Shown in pieces: positions 13,030 through 22,919 of a DNA stretch of 64,000 nt. The stretch spans positions 1-64,000 of the forward strand of contig BSBK01014864.1 in the NCBI GenBank assembly GCA_027943335.1, in the 5' to 3' direction. This stretch comes from Chamaecyparis obtusa. Lineage: Eukaryota > Streptophyta > Pinopsida > Cupressales > Cupressaceae. Under the pieces are notes generated by a model, which was given only the letters and a program-made list of their open reading frames with translations, did not search any database and had not been told where the DNA came from. Each line of letters begins with the position of its first letter. Positions within the stretch are counted from its first letter, which is position 1. The translations under genes were made by a program, and so were the position numbers.

Positions 13030-13797
13030 TGACGTGGCCACGATAGGAGGGTCCTTAATGAGAACAATCCAAGCCATGTAGCAAGATTCATATAATGGAA
13101 AAAATAACACAAAGTAGAGAGAATGCAAGATTCAATATTTGCAATGACATAGATTCAATTACAACTGGCTAGCAACATGCAGGCTTACAAAATAAGTATA
13201 CAAGCTTGATTACAGATCAAAGTCTAAATTCTCTTATTTTTGGACCCAAAATAATTATCATCATCAAGATATAATAACTTAAGAATTTAATACATCAATA
13301 TAAATGACATTCACAATGTATCCAAGTCATCCAAGAAGGATCACAATCTCTAAGATGGGGAAATATAATGTGAGATATAGAACGAACTTAAACCATGAAG
13401 AATTCCTCCACCAAGAAATGGAATAAAGTGTAAACCAAGAGGGAGGTTGACCACAAGCATAGGAACATCACAAGGAGAGCCAAATAGGTTCCCATAGAAA
13501 GGAAATTCTCTACAAGATTAGGAAACTCTAGCTAGCTAAGAATGTCATGAACAAATGGTCAAACCCAAATATCTTAAAGAACTCCACTAAGAAAAATCAT
13601 ATCAAGATGCAAACTCAAAGGAAGATAATAAAGAGAATAGGAATGGGCCAAACAGGTCTACAAAAAAGAATGAGAAAATATAGAAGGATGCTAAGATAAA
13701 CACAAAATCTACAAAAATGAACTGAATAGGAAAAAAATGAAAGAAAATAGTTTTGGTTGATGCAATATTTCTAAGAACCAAGGATGCTCATGTATCA
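13030..13797 (-). repeat. 3' LTR of the outer Ty3/gypsy element
   Basis: On the plus strand it begins TGACGTGGCCACGAT and ends TGTATCA. It aligns along its length with 32949-33668: shared blocks include GGAGGGTCCT, GATCAAAGTCTA, TTTGGACCCAAAA, AATTATCATCATCAAGA and the terminal AAGGATGCTC. Indels and many substitutions separate the copies. I could not see a clean polypurine tract on its inner side. Confidence 0.85.
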
Positions 13798-13917
13798 GAC
13801 ATCCAGGGTTATTTTAGAAGTGACTCACTCATTTTGATGGGTCTAGAGGAAAACCAAGACAGTCTACCTCATCTTAAGATATCCAAGAAGAATCCTCAAT
13901 GGGTATATCTTTCCACT

Positions 13918-14277
13918 TCACAAGGTATTCATTGTACTATCTTCCATGCATGCTTCTACCAGCTCTACTATCCCAAATGTCTTCAATTTCATCATTTTTT
14001 TATTCTTAGGAAACTTCTCTAAATTTGGTTCACTATAATCATTGAATTTTGTCTCATCATACTGATATAGATTTGCAATGTTGAATATAGGTAATATACC
14101 CAAAGTATTTGGTAACTTAACTCTATATGCACTACCTAAATCAAGCTTCTTCAAGATCCTATGAGGTCCAAGCTTCCTCATATTCAATTTATTGTATGTT
14201 CCAACTAGAAATCTTTCTCTTCTCAAATATATCATTACCTCATCTCCAACTTGAAATTCTCTGTCTCCTCTTCTCAT
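13918..14277 (-). pseudogene. Outer element integrase C-terminal domain
   Basis: A 119-codon open frame matches the end of Ty3/gypsy integrases. FQVGDEVMIYLRRERF is the basic GDxV-motif region, KLGPHRILKKLDLGSAYRVKLP is the GPF/Y-like module (here GPH), and IFNIANLYQYD corresponds to the usual F-N-x-x-D-L-x-x-Y stretch. The part after it, where chromoviruses carry a chromodomain, is acidic and lysine-rich but I cannot identify a chromodomain. It lies at the left (3') end of the minus-strand pol, next to the LTR. Confidence 0.8.
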
Positions 14278-14598
14278 CTCCTTTCTCCTTATACTTTTGG
14301 TTCATGTCTCCCAAATTCTATTTCACTTGACTATGTGATGACTTCTTTTGTTCTAAAAATTCATCTCCTTCTACACTTATTTTATCTTAATGACTAATGT
14401 CTCTCAAATTTGATATACCTTTAGAATTCATCCCTATAACAATCTCAAATGGTGTTTTCATTGTACTGCAATTTACTGAATTGTTGTATGCAAACTCTTC
14501 TTTTGAAAGAATCAAGTCCAACTTCCAGTTTTTAGTACAACCAAGCATCTCAAAATTTTTACTAAACTCTTGTTTACTACCTCTATTTTTCCATCTAT

Positions 14599-15170
14599 CT
14601 ATGGGTGAAATGTAGAACTAAAGTTCAATTTTTCCTTCATCTTTCTCCAAAGTGTCCTCCAAAAGTAACCATTAAACTTTGTATCCCTATATGAAACAAG
14701 ACTTATAGGAAACCTATGCAATCTCACAACCTCCTTGAAAAATAGATCTTCTACATGTACTACATATATTATCTTCTTACAAGGTATGAAATGTGTCATC
14801 TTAGAAAAAATTTCTACAACCGCAAATATGGAATCATTCCCTCTTTTTTCCTTAGGTAATCCAAGTATGAATCCACATTTATGTCTTATCAAGGTCTCTC
14901 TAGTACTATTAAAGGTTTCTACAATCCCACTTTCTAACCACCTCCTTTTGCAACTTGATAAATTCTATAATTTTAAACAAATCTCCTTACATTCTTATGA
15001 ATCTAAGTCCAAAAGTAATCCTCACTTTCCAAAGCCAATTTCTTGGAAATTCCAAAATGTCCTGCTAATCTTCCACTATGCTTTTATTTTATCAAATTAT
15101 CTCTTATAAAATTCCTAGGTACAGACACCTAATTTCCCTTAAATAGCATCTCATCTTGAATGAAGTAATC
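14599..15170 (-). pseudogene. Outer element integrase zinc-binding and catalytic domains
   Basis: Minus-strand translation at about 14893-15170, in more than one frame, shows the H2C2 zinc-binding region (H-S-G-R-L-A-G-H-F-G, then CxxC decayed), followed at 14599-14892 by a 97-codon block with the core signature G-L-P-K-E-K-R-G-N-D-S-I, FSKMTHFIPC and an S-Y-R-D-x-K-F-N segment in place of S-D-R-D-x-x-F. The second catalytic-region Asp (SDRD) is thus altered. The enzyme would insert the cDNA copy into the chromosome. Here it is inactive: several stops and frameshifts. Confidence 0.78.
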
Positions 15171-15930
15171 CAAGCACTTGTTCAAATCCAGTACAATAGA
15201 TTCTTTAAAAAATTTCTAAGGTTCATAAAAATTAGGGTCTCTTTGATACAAGGTCTTCAATTCAATAAATTCTATTAGTTCAATTCTCATCTTTGTCAAA
15301 AAAAATTCTTCTCCTACACAAAGCATCAACAACTCTATTTGACATTTTAGAAAAATTAGGGTCTCTTCCATACAAGGTCTTCAATTCATTAAATCCTATT
15401 ACTTCAATTCTCATCTTTGTCAACAAATTTTAAGATGTTGTGGGTTTCAGGAATCCTGTAAAACTTGTTTTACTTAATAAAAAAAAATTTCTTCTCCTAC
15501 TCAAAGCATCAACAACTCTATTTAACTTTCCACTCCTATCCTTTAGAAAAAAAAGTATAACTTTGAAAGAATTCTACCCATCTCATGTGTCTCTAATTAA
15601 ACTAACCATAACTATTCAAATATTAGAATTCTTGATGATCTATATACAACAAAAAATCCTTAGGAAACAAGTAATGTCTCCACTTCTTCAAGTTTTAGAT
15701 TATGTCGTAGATCTAGTCCTAATCATACACTGAGTATCTTCTCTTTGCATCATTCAAATTCTCACTAAAATAGGAAATAGGCTTTCCTTCTTAATACAAT
15801 ACTGCTCTAATTGCATTTAGTCAATTTGAAATAATTTAATAGAATCTGGTAGGGCTAACACAGGTTATTCAATCACCTTTTGTTTCAAAAATTCAAAAGT
15901 TCTATTTTCTCCAGATGTCCATTTAAAATC
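15171..15930 (-). pseudogene. Outer element RNase H region, heavily decayed
   Basis: This lies between the RT connection segment and the integrase, where Ty3/gypsy pol encodes RNase H. It also contains a local duplication: blocks near 15230 and 15350 share AGGGTCTCTT, ACAAGGTCTTCAATTCA and TCAATTCTCATCTTTGTCAA, about 120 bp apart, and the AGCATCAACAACTCTATTT block occurs at both 15320 and 15505. I assign it by position and cannot point to intact catalytic residues. Confidence 0.5.
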
Positions 15931-15933
15931 ATT

Positions 15934-16638
15934 CTAGTCACCCCTCATTATGTCATTCATAGGGCTACAAATTAAACTAAAATCTCCAATAAACTTCTGG
16001 TAGAAACTAGCCAATCCATGAAATGATCTAACCTCTCCAATTATTTCTAGTGTAGGCCATTCAATAATTTCTTTCACTTTCTCAAGTTCCATCTTCAATC
16101 CATCCATGGATATCGCAAATCCCAAGTACACTAGTTCTCCTTCATGAAAGTACACTTCTTAGTGTTTATCGATAACTTTTTTTCTTTCAACCTCTGCAAC
16201 ACTTATCTTGAATGTAACAAATGCTCCTCTTTTTCCTAACTGAAAATCAAAATGTCATTCAAATACATAATCAAAGACTTACACAAGAATTTCTTCAATA
16301 CTTCATTCATCAATATCATGAAGGTTCTCAGTGTATTGATCAGTCCAATAGGAATCACCAACCATTCATACAATCCTTCATTTTTCTTGAATGTGGTCTT
16401 CCACTTATCTCCTTCTCTAATCCTAATTTGATGATATCCACTTTTCAAGTGTCTATGTGTAAAAATATCTAGCTCCACTCAAACAGTCCATTATTTTGTC
16501 CATCCTATGTAAAGGAAACCTACACTTCAATGTGATTCGGTTTATAGCTCTAGCTTCAATACACATTCTCCACTCTCTATTCTTTTTAGGTGCTAGTACT
16601 ACAGTCATTGCACAAGGACTCAAAATCTCTCTAATCAA
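15934..16638 (-). pseudogene. Outer element reverse transcriptase
   Basis: Minus-strand frames cover the RT in order. 16453-16638 contains SPCAMTVVLAPKK, WRMCIEARAINRIT and [16 protein letters not shown] (fingers, decayed D-Y-R-A-L-N region). 16236-16478 contains [37 protein letters not shown] and the active-site block YLNDILIFS. 15934-16155 contains the LGFAIS...EKVKEIIEWP...VRSFHGLASFYQKFI connection segment. The motif normally reading YVDD is YLND, with the first catalytic Asp replaced by Asn, and D-L-x-x-G-Y has become H-L-K-S-G-Y. It is a dead copy split over three frames. Confidence 0.85.
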
Positions 16639-16994
16639 TTTTTTTTTAATAACTCTTGCACTTATTTATTCATTTCTTCATTCACTATAGGTGTCATCCA
16701 GTGTGCATCCTTAGTTTATGAACTAGTTCTAGGAGTTAAATCTATACAATGACAAATACTTATTATAGGTTGTAATCTATTAGGTATATTATTTGAGATT
16801 ATATCTTCATATTCTACCAACAACTCCTTTATCTTCTTTGTTTTTCCTTCTTGTGTCAAATCACACTTCTTAGGAGGAAAATTATAGCACATACTCTCAT
16901 TTCTCAAACCATCTAAGAATTTCCTTCCTTCAACCAAAAAAAATCTCACATTGGTACAAATCTCACTCTTAGGAGTCTCTTTTAAAAGAAACAA

Positions 16995-17454
16995 AATGTG
17001 TTCCTTCTTCCATCATGCAAAGATTTTCTATCATACTTTCATGACCTATCCAAAAAGATATGGGATACATCCATAGGCATAATATGACATAGAACTTCAT
17101 CATGATAAAAACCAATATTAATTTTTACCAAACATTGTTTAATACCAATAATTTATGATCACCATGAATCCATACTATCTAATAGGACTTAGGGTGCTTT
17201 AATCTCTACAACTTCAACTTGTTCACAAGCTCTTCTAAGGATAAATTATCTAAACTACAACAATAGATTATCATTTTGTGACACATACCTTCAACCTTAC
17301 ATCGTTTGTAGAACAAATTCTTCCTCTGTAATGGTTCCTCATCAATCTTATTCAGACATAGGGTTCTCCTTATCATCAAATCTTCTCCATCCTTAGGTTG
17401 GTTTATGTGTCTAGTAGGTTCTTCCCTAGAAAAAGAAGCTCTTCCATTGTTCAC
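16995..17454 (-). pseudogene. Outer element aspartic protease region
   Basis: Broken minus-strand frames show the pattern of the protease of some plant chromoviruses: an entry segment NLFYKRCKVEGM, then MIIYCCSLDNLSLEELVNKLKL where the family has I-I-D-G-G-S-x-D-N, and downstream YHDEVLCDIMPMDVSHIF and a KYDRKSLHDGRRNT segment. The catalytic Asp is replaced (YCCS instead of DGGS/DxGS), so it could not cut the polyprotein. It lies between the gag remnant and RT. Confidence 0.65.
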
Positions 17455-18570
17455 CTCCTTCTTACTTCAATTCCTTTGACTACATTCAAAGGCTCGGTGT
17501 GCTTATCCTCCATTCTTAAACAAAGGTCCTTTAAACATCTTATCATCTTTCTTATAGCCATTATGTCCACTATTTCAATGAAATTTCCTATCATCTCTTT
17601 GGTATGAATTTAACTCTTTACCTTCCATCTTTCCTTTGTTCTTCTCTACAAAAGATCATCCTCCCCTAGTAAATATCCATCCTCTTTGAAATGTTCAGGT
17701 TCTCTTCCTCTATATCTCTACTCATGCATTTTGTTCAACTTCTCCTCAGTCTTCAGGGTATATTGATAAGTCACTTCCACATTTTTTAAATTGATTAAAT
17801 TGATCTCATCATGTATAGACATTCTCAATCCATTAAGATACTATTCAATTTCAACATCATCCTTACTATCTCAAGATCTAATGTCCATTTTGTATAATTA
17901 TTTAGTATACTTGTTCACGCTAGATTCTTTCTATTTCAAGTTTTGTAATTCCTAGAATAGGTTCACTTGATAATCTATAGGTAAGAACTTCACCTTCAAG
18001 TTATTCACCATACTATCCTAAGCTTTAATTTTCTCTTTGCCTCTTCTCTATCAATATGTTTACAAATGTTCCCACCAAAATGATGTCTGACCTCTCAACT
18101 TTGTGCAAGCATACATCACCTACTTATCCTCACTTGCAGCATCAAAATAAAATAAAAAAATAAATCTCTATAATCCAGTCAAGAAATTCACCCAAGTCCA
18201 ACTTGTCCTCATAGTCTGATGGGTTAAAATGTGGTATGTTATTTACCCTAGTCAGGGATCTTATGATTCTCTAATCTCCCCAATCAAGTTATGGTTAATC
18301 TTCTTCCATTATTTATTCCTCTTCTTCATTAGTCACACCCTAAACATATTTACCTCTTTTATGAGCTATTTCGACAACTTCCAATCATGTTACAATCTAT
18401 CTTACCATATCCATCATCACCTAATTTGCATCTCTTTGTGTTGCACCACCTCTAGCATTTTTCCTTCAAGAAAGTTTTATGCAATTACTCTAAATTTGTA
18501 TGTCAGATCCTCAATATTCCACCCCACAATAAGTATTTATAGGACTCTACAATCTCATCCACAAAAAATT
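17455..18570 (-). pseudogene. Outer element gag remnant
   Basis: This is the stretch between the primer site and protease on the minus strand. Short fragments such as VTYQYTLKTEEKLNKMHE (about 17700-17790) resemble the part of Ty3/gypsy gag that precedes the zinc knuckle. I see no intact capsid signature or CCHC knuckle. The plus-strand 173-codon open frame at 18229-18750 is a shadow and runs into the inner LTR. Confidence 0.5.
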
Positions 18571-18582
18571 TCTCTCATACCA
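18571..18582 (-). promoter_or_regulatory. Primer binding site of the outer element (tRNA-iMet type)
   Basis: On the plus strand TCTCTCATACCA matches the reverse complement of TGGTATCAGAGC at 10 of 12 positions. It lies two bases from the first base of the outer 5' LTR (18585). Confidence 0.75.
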
Positions 18583-18584
18583 CA

Positions 18585-18593
18585 TGATACAAC
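18585..18593 (-). repeat. First 9 bp of the outer element's 5' LTR, cut off by the Tat insertion
   Basis: TGATACAAC aligns with the first nine bases of the left LTR (TGACGTGGC). The remainder of this LTR resumes at 32949, after the inner element and its target duplication. Confidence 0.8.
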
Positions 18594-19595
18594 TATATTC
18601 ACCCTAAAATGGTCGCCTAGACTTTGGGCCCCATTTCTGCAATTTATCAAATCCCTGAATCAATATTTTCAAAAATCAACATTTTCAAATTATATCAATT
18701 TCCTTGATCAAATCCTATTTCATCATTTTCGATTATTTGCCTTGGGCTAACCATTTTATTCCTAAGTCTTTATTTAATGAAAAGGAATATTTCCTCCCCT
18801 TTTATTAAATAAAAGCCCTCACTTTTCCTCTTATCCTAAGTTGCACAAATAAAACATTATTGTTGTTTTATAAATAAAAGAAAAAGAACCTTTTATCTCA
18901 TATGGACATAAAGTCAACTCTTATTTTCTCATTGGAGGATATTTGTGCACAAGGATCAAGCTTCCATTTTTCTCCACCATTGATTAATTCTTTTGCCTCT
19001 TAATCTCAATGGTCCATTTCACCTCATTTCTTATAAAAGGAGAGTTCTCCTCCTCATTTTTGACATCTTCATGTTTTATGCTATTGTTATGTTGTAGGTT
19101 TTCTAGGTCATTTGAAGCTTTCTTTGAAGACACTCTTGCATCCAAGCTTTGGAGATCATTGTTGCATTCCATAGTTGCATATTTCCTTTGTTAGTTGCAT
19201 GATCATAGTATTCTTAGTATAGATTTCCTTTTATGCAATAGAATAATCTCACATAGTCTAATTAGGAAGGTTGTAATCCTTTGTTATTTCCTTTCAATAG
19301 CTTAATTGCATCTTCATCTTCATAGATTAATTTTCATACTCATATAGGTTTTCATTTCATTGCATACATCTTGATTTCATTGGAGATATTGGCATTGTTA
19401 CCCTTGTCTTTGATTTGGAATCTCTCATTGTGTGGTTGACTAGCAAGGTCATGAGTCTATAGCTCTATCTAAGAGCAATTTTACAAATCTTGCAACTCCA
19501 TGCATAGAGAGCTATGGATCAATTTGTGAGGGCTCATTTTGGAGTTTCCTTGCATGTAGTGATTCATAGAAGTGTGGTCACATTTTCACCATACA
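18594..19595 (+). repeat. 5' LTR of the Tat element (1002 bp)
   Basis: Starts TATATTCACCC (the 3' copy has TGTATGCACCC, so the TG end has mutated to TA) and ends TTCACCATACA. It is colinear with 31942-32943 without length difference. It holds a TATA box at 19032 and ends four bases before the primer site. Confidence 0.95.
19032..19038 (+). promoter_or_regulatory. TATA box in the Tat 5' LTR
   Basis: TATAAAA followed by GGAGAG sits 564 bp before the LTR end in a conserved block. The same block is intact in the 3' LTR at 32380. It would place U3/R near the middle of the LTR. Confidence 0.6.
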
Positions 19596-19599
19596 TTTC

Positions 19600-19617
19600 T
19601 GGCACCCACCGCGGGGC
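19600..19617 (+). promoter_or_regulatory. Tat primer binding site, tRNA-Lys type
   Basis: TGGCACCCACCGCGGGGC matches, with two transitions, the complement of the 3' end of plant tRNA-Lys(CUU), TGGCGCCCACCGTGGGGC. It starts four bases after the LTR. Confidence 0.8.
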
Positions 19618-19787
19618 AGAGTAGATAGACTTTGTTCTTTAGTTTCTTGCATTTTTGTCATTTTTTGGATTAATTTTTAGATATTTTGCATTCTCTATTT
19701 TTCTGTCTCAGAGTATCATGCAACACTTCTTAGAAATATCATTTGATAGACCTCATAATACAGATGTGACACTTTGCTCAAGAAAGG

Positions 19788-19940
19788 AATCACCTATTTG
19801 TATTTTGGTCTATCACCTGGCATTGTGCGAAGTATCACTTGACTACCCAGACAGATAGTATCACCTAGACAGATAGTATCACCTGTGTACAGGAAATTGT
19901 GTCACATGATTTTGGTGAAGTTTGAGGTATATCACCTGAT
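19788..19940 (+). repeat. TATCACCT repeat cluster in the Tat leader
   Basis: ATCACCT/TATCACCT-type words occur at about 19788, 19811, 19833 (variant), 19858, 19876 and 19929. Two adjacent copies share an 18-base unit, AGACAGATAGTATCACCT. A second cluster with the same word lies at 21337-21480. Confidence 0.65.
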
Positions 19941-20307
19941 CTAGAAGAGAGCTGCAATTTGAGTTTTATCATCCGAATTTGATCACATTTAGTTTGTTGG
20001 TTTTTTTTATTTCATTTAGATAGGTCTAACCTACATTTCTTAGCTTAGATTAATCAGTTTCTTGCATTACTTTCCTTTGGATTGTGATTTCCATAACCCT
20101 AGTTGTCTAACAAGTTGTGGTTGTAGGGGCTTTGCTTGAAGGAAATTTCTATAAAATTGCATGCTAAAGGGCTACTAACATTTTTGCAGGGCTGCCCAAA
20201 GCATAATCAAGAAAAGAAAAAAGAAAAATTTTCAAGTGTTTGTGATTTATTTCATTTCAAGTGTGGCATCTACTAGTTTTTTTAGGAATCTTAATACCTT
20301 GTTGTAG

Positions 20308-20489
20308 GAATTTTGAGGTGGTAGGAGAGTATACTCTTCACCCTTGTGGTGAAACAGAAATCTTGACCCATCTTGGGATTTTGAAAGCAAGGGGGTAATT
20401 GAATTTTTGCCTGGTGTGTTTGGGAGAAAATTTTGAGGTAGGAGATTATGCTGTTCACCTTTGAGGTGAACCAGAAATCCTGACCCTCA
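20308..20489 (+). repeat. Imperfect ~60-bp direct repeat in the Tat leader
   Basis: Both copies run from TTTTGAGGTRGGAGA through CTSTTCACCYTTGWGGTGAA to CAGAAATCYTGACCC. They start near 20309 and 20432. GAGGTGAA is itself a partial inverted repeat of TTCACC, so each copy can form a short hairpin. Confidence 0.65.
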
Positions 20490-21336
20490 AAGGTTGATCC
20501 ACTTTTTGTGTAGTCTAGGATCCTTTAGTGGGCCTACTCTTGAGTAATCAAGAGGAACAACCCAAGTGGGGACAAGCCTTTTTTCGACTCTTCCAACCCA
20601 CTATAAGCTCAAGGCTATCTAGGACACAAAACCTTGGTAGACATAACACTTGTCTTTTCTTGATGTGAGTAGCTCATGGGATTGCGACCATGGGGAAAGC
20701 ATTGAGCAAGAATGCTTAAGGTACTCTTGAGGCCATGAGGTCTGAGTCCTCTATGAGGAGCAAGAGGGGTGTTATGAATGGAAGCCCTTACTAAGAACCA
20801 TTAGATAGAGGCCACCTATTTTAGCTGCTTATCTTCTTAGTGCAAGAATTGATCCAAGTGGACTAACTCAGATCACCCCAAGATACTCACCATATGTGTT
20901 CCTTTGGTTGTGTTATTTGACACTTCCATGACAAAGCCAATATCTCTTGTGGGCAACCACTTGGTGTGAGGTGAGGGGACATCAAGTTGTGGACTAAGTT
21001 GGTAAGTAATGAGCCATGAATTTTTAGGTAGATATTGCTTGAAGTGTCTTCGAATGTGCTAAACAAGTGTAAACGTTCTCAACATACAAAAAATCAGTAG
21101 CTTCCATAGGGTGCAATTTTATTTTTGATATCACAAGTGTTTGTCTTGGAAAGGTTTCTTTTGCCCTTGTTTCAAGTGTTTGGAGACATGTTTGATCCCC
21201 TACTATTTGAAAACTTATCCAAATGCTATTAAATTTGTGATTGAAATCAGGCATTTTCACCCTCAGATTTAGAAACTTGAAATCAGACCTTAAAAAAACT
21301 CAAAATTTTGCACAAATTGGTCAAGATCAACATCAG

Positions 21337-21480
21337 TATCGCCTGCATTTGTCAGAAATATCATGTGACATATCATTTTGCACTATGTTGCCTGCACTAC
21401 CTAGAGTCTGTCACCTAGCAGTTACTTGGTTTATCACCTATCTAGAGAAGAAGTATCACCTGGTCTTAGGTATATCACCT
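21337..21480 (+). repeat. Second TATCACCT-type cluster in the Tat leader
   Basis: Related words at about 21337 (TATCGCCTG), 21432, 21453 and 21472, mixed with TGCCTG and CTAGAGTCTGTCACC variants, mirror the first cluster about 1.5 kb upstream. Confidence 0.55.
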
Positions 21481-21998
21481 GGTTTGCCTGGAGTCTATTG
21501 CCTAGAATTTTTTAGCAGTATTCTTAGTTTCAGTCATTAAGTTGCTTTTAGTACAACTTGACCTTTGAGTAGGTTATCTGATCTTGCTATTAGAGACCTA
21601 TTTTGACTGCAAATTTTTGATTTTAGCCTTCTAGGGATCATTTCAATTGATTTATAAGGTTATCTTGAAAATAATTTGTCAAGTTAGAAAGTTATTCCTA
21701 GTGAAAAGTTTGTCTTTAGAATTGTTGATTACACTCTTGGGGAATTCTGATCCTACTATTGTCCAAATCATTTTTCATATATCTCAATTTTGATTTGAAT
21801 TTTGGCTCAGTCCAACCTCCTGATTCAAAAGTGCAAGGGTATTCACCCTTTGATTTGAAGCACCTCTTTGATAGTGTTGGTGACACCTTTTATTTTCTAT
21901 CTTTTCATTTTCTCTTTGGACAATAGAGAATCTCAATTATCCTGGGTTGGAATTGACACTTTGAGAGATTGACCTATCACTTAGAGTCTATTTCTTTC

Positions 21999-22865
21999 AT
22001 GTTAGTTACTACAAGATATCAAGTGAATCAAAGGAAAAGACCCCCAATTATCTTTAATCAGTTATCACTAGTTAGAACACGTCAACAACGTAAGGAAAAG
22101 GAACCCCTCTTTGATCAATCCCCTAGGAGTCAACTAGAGGTTGAGGCTAATCCTTGTGAGGAAGGAACACCTAAAACACACTATTCATTAGGCACTAATA
22201 TGAGTTTTTCCAATATCAAGAATTCTAGAGAGGTTATTAACCAAAATCTTCAAGAGATGTTTTCAAGTTTTAGAGATGACAATATACCTGATGGATTTAG
22301 ACATGTCAATAGTCCACCAAGGTCACCTCTTATTGACACAAGATGTTTGGATTCTCAACAAAGAGTAGAGAGGCATTGTAGGTATAGTCCCTCAGAAATA
22401 GGATCTCAACATTATGATGATGAATCAAAATATCATGTCAATACAGCCAATCTATTTAATAATTCAGGACCTTCATCTCCTATTAAGGATGTTCCTAGAC
22501 ATACTGATGCAAGGTTGAGAGCCATTGAGAGAGCTAAACAAGCTTACAAAGATGAACAAGCCACTAGAAAAGAAAAACTTAGGCGGTTAGAAGAAGAAGA
22601 AAATGCATTGTTGGAATTAAAGAAAAGAGCCATACAAGAAGAGGAGGATAGGCTCTATGCACAACAATTACAAAGTCAATTTAATGGAAGGGGAACTCAC
22701 AGTGGAACCAATTATCCCCCATCAAGCCCATCACAAAGTCCAAAGACTAGGAGAAGGTCTAGGATGCCCTCAAGATCCCCAAGTCCAAGGGGAAGAAGAG
22801 TTTCAAGGTATGATCACCATAGGAGAATTTCACCTCCTAGACTTTCTAAACAACCCTCCCAATGA
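21999..22865 (+). CDS. gag: Tat gag N-terminal part, coiled coil plus RS-rich tail
   Basis: An open frame of about 288 codons starting at an ATG (MLVTTRYQVNQRKRPP) and ending at TGA. Residues about 1-60 are basic, followed by a polar region. A long charged helix at about 170-230 (RLRAIERAKQAYKDEQATR, KLRRLEEEENALLELKKRA) should form a coiled coil. The last 45 residues are rich in Ser, Arg and Pro with RS dipeptides (RRRSRMPSRSPSPRGRR). It belongs to gag, which encodes the particle shell; the capsid part lies downstream in other frames, so the original reading frame is broken by frameshift after 22865. Confidence 0.75.
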   Translation: MLVTTRYQVNQRKRPPIIFNQLSLVRTRQQRKEKEPLFDQSPRSQLEVEANPCEEGTPKTHYSLGTNMSFSNIKNSREVINQNLQEMFSSFRDDNIPDGFRHVNSPPRSPLIDTRCLDSQQRVERHCRYSPSEIGSQHYDDESKYHVNTANLFNNSGPSSPIKDVPRHTDARLRAIERAKQAYKDEQATRKEKLRRLEEEENALLELKKRAIQEEEDRLYAQQLQSQFNGRGTHSGTNYPPSSPSQSPKTRRRSRMPSRSPSPRGRRVSRYDHHRRISPPRLSKQPSQ

Positions 22866-22919
22866 GTACACCATAGTTCATGACAAGGAGGAAGATATGT
22901 TAATTTGGACACCTTAGAA

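Larger units (their letters stand above)
19618..21998 (+). other. Tat element leader (untranslated) with internal repeats
   Basis: A 2.4-kb segment between primer site and gag with no coding similarity. It holds two clusters of a TATCACCT motif (about 19788-19940 and 21337-21480) and a direct repeat at 20308-20489. A long leader is usual for Tat-type elements. No splice site or upstream ORF could be supported. Confidence 0.7.

Noticed and set aside
13798..13917. Possible chromodomain at the end of the outer integrase
   Set aside because: The translated stretch has stops and lacks the aromatic cage residues or the Y-L-V-K-W-K-G pattern, so I do not call it.
14735..15733. Plus-strand frames of 97-124 codons
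   Set aside because: Complement of the outer element's integrase and RNase H remnants; no signature in the plus sense.
18229..18750. 173-codon plus-strand frame
   Set aside because: Antisense to the outer gag remnant; it also crosses the Tat LTR border at 18594, so it cannot be an ancestral gene.
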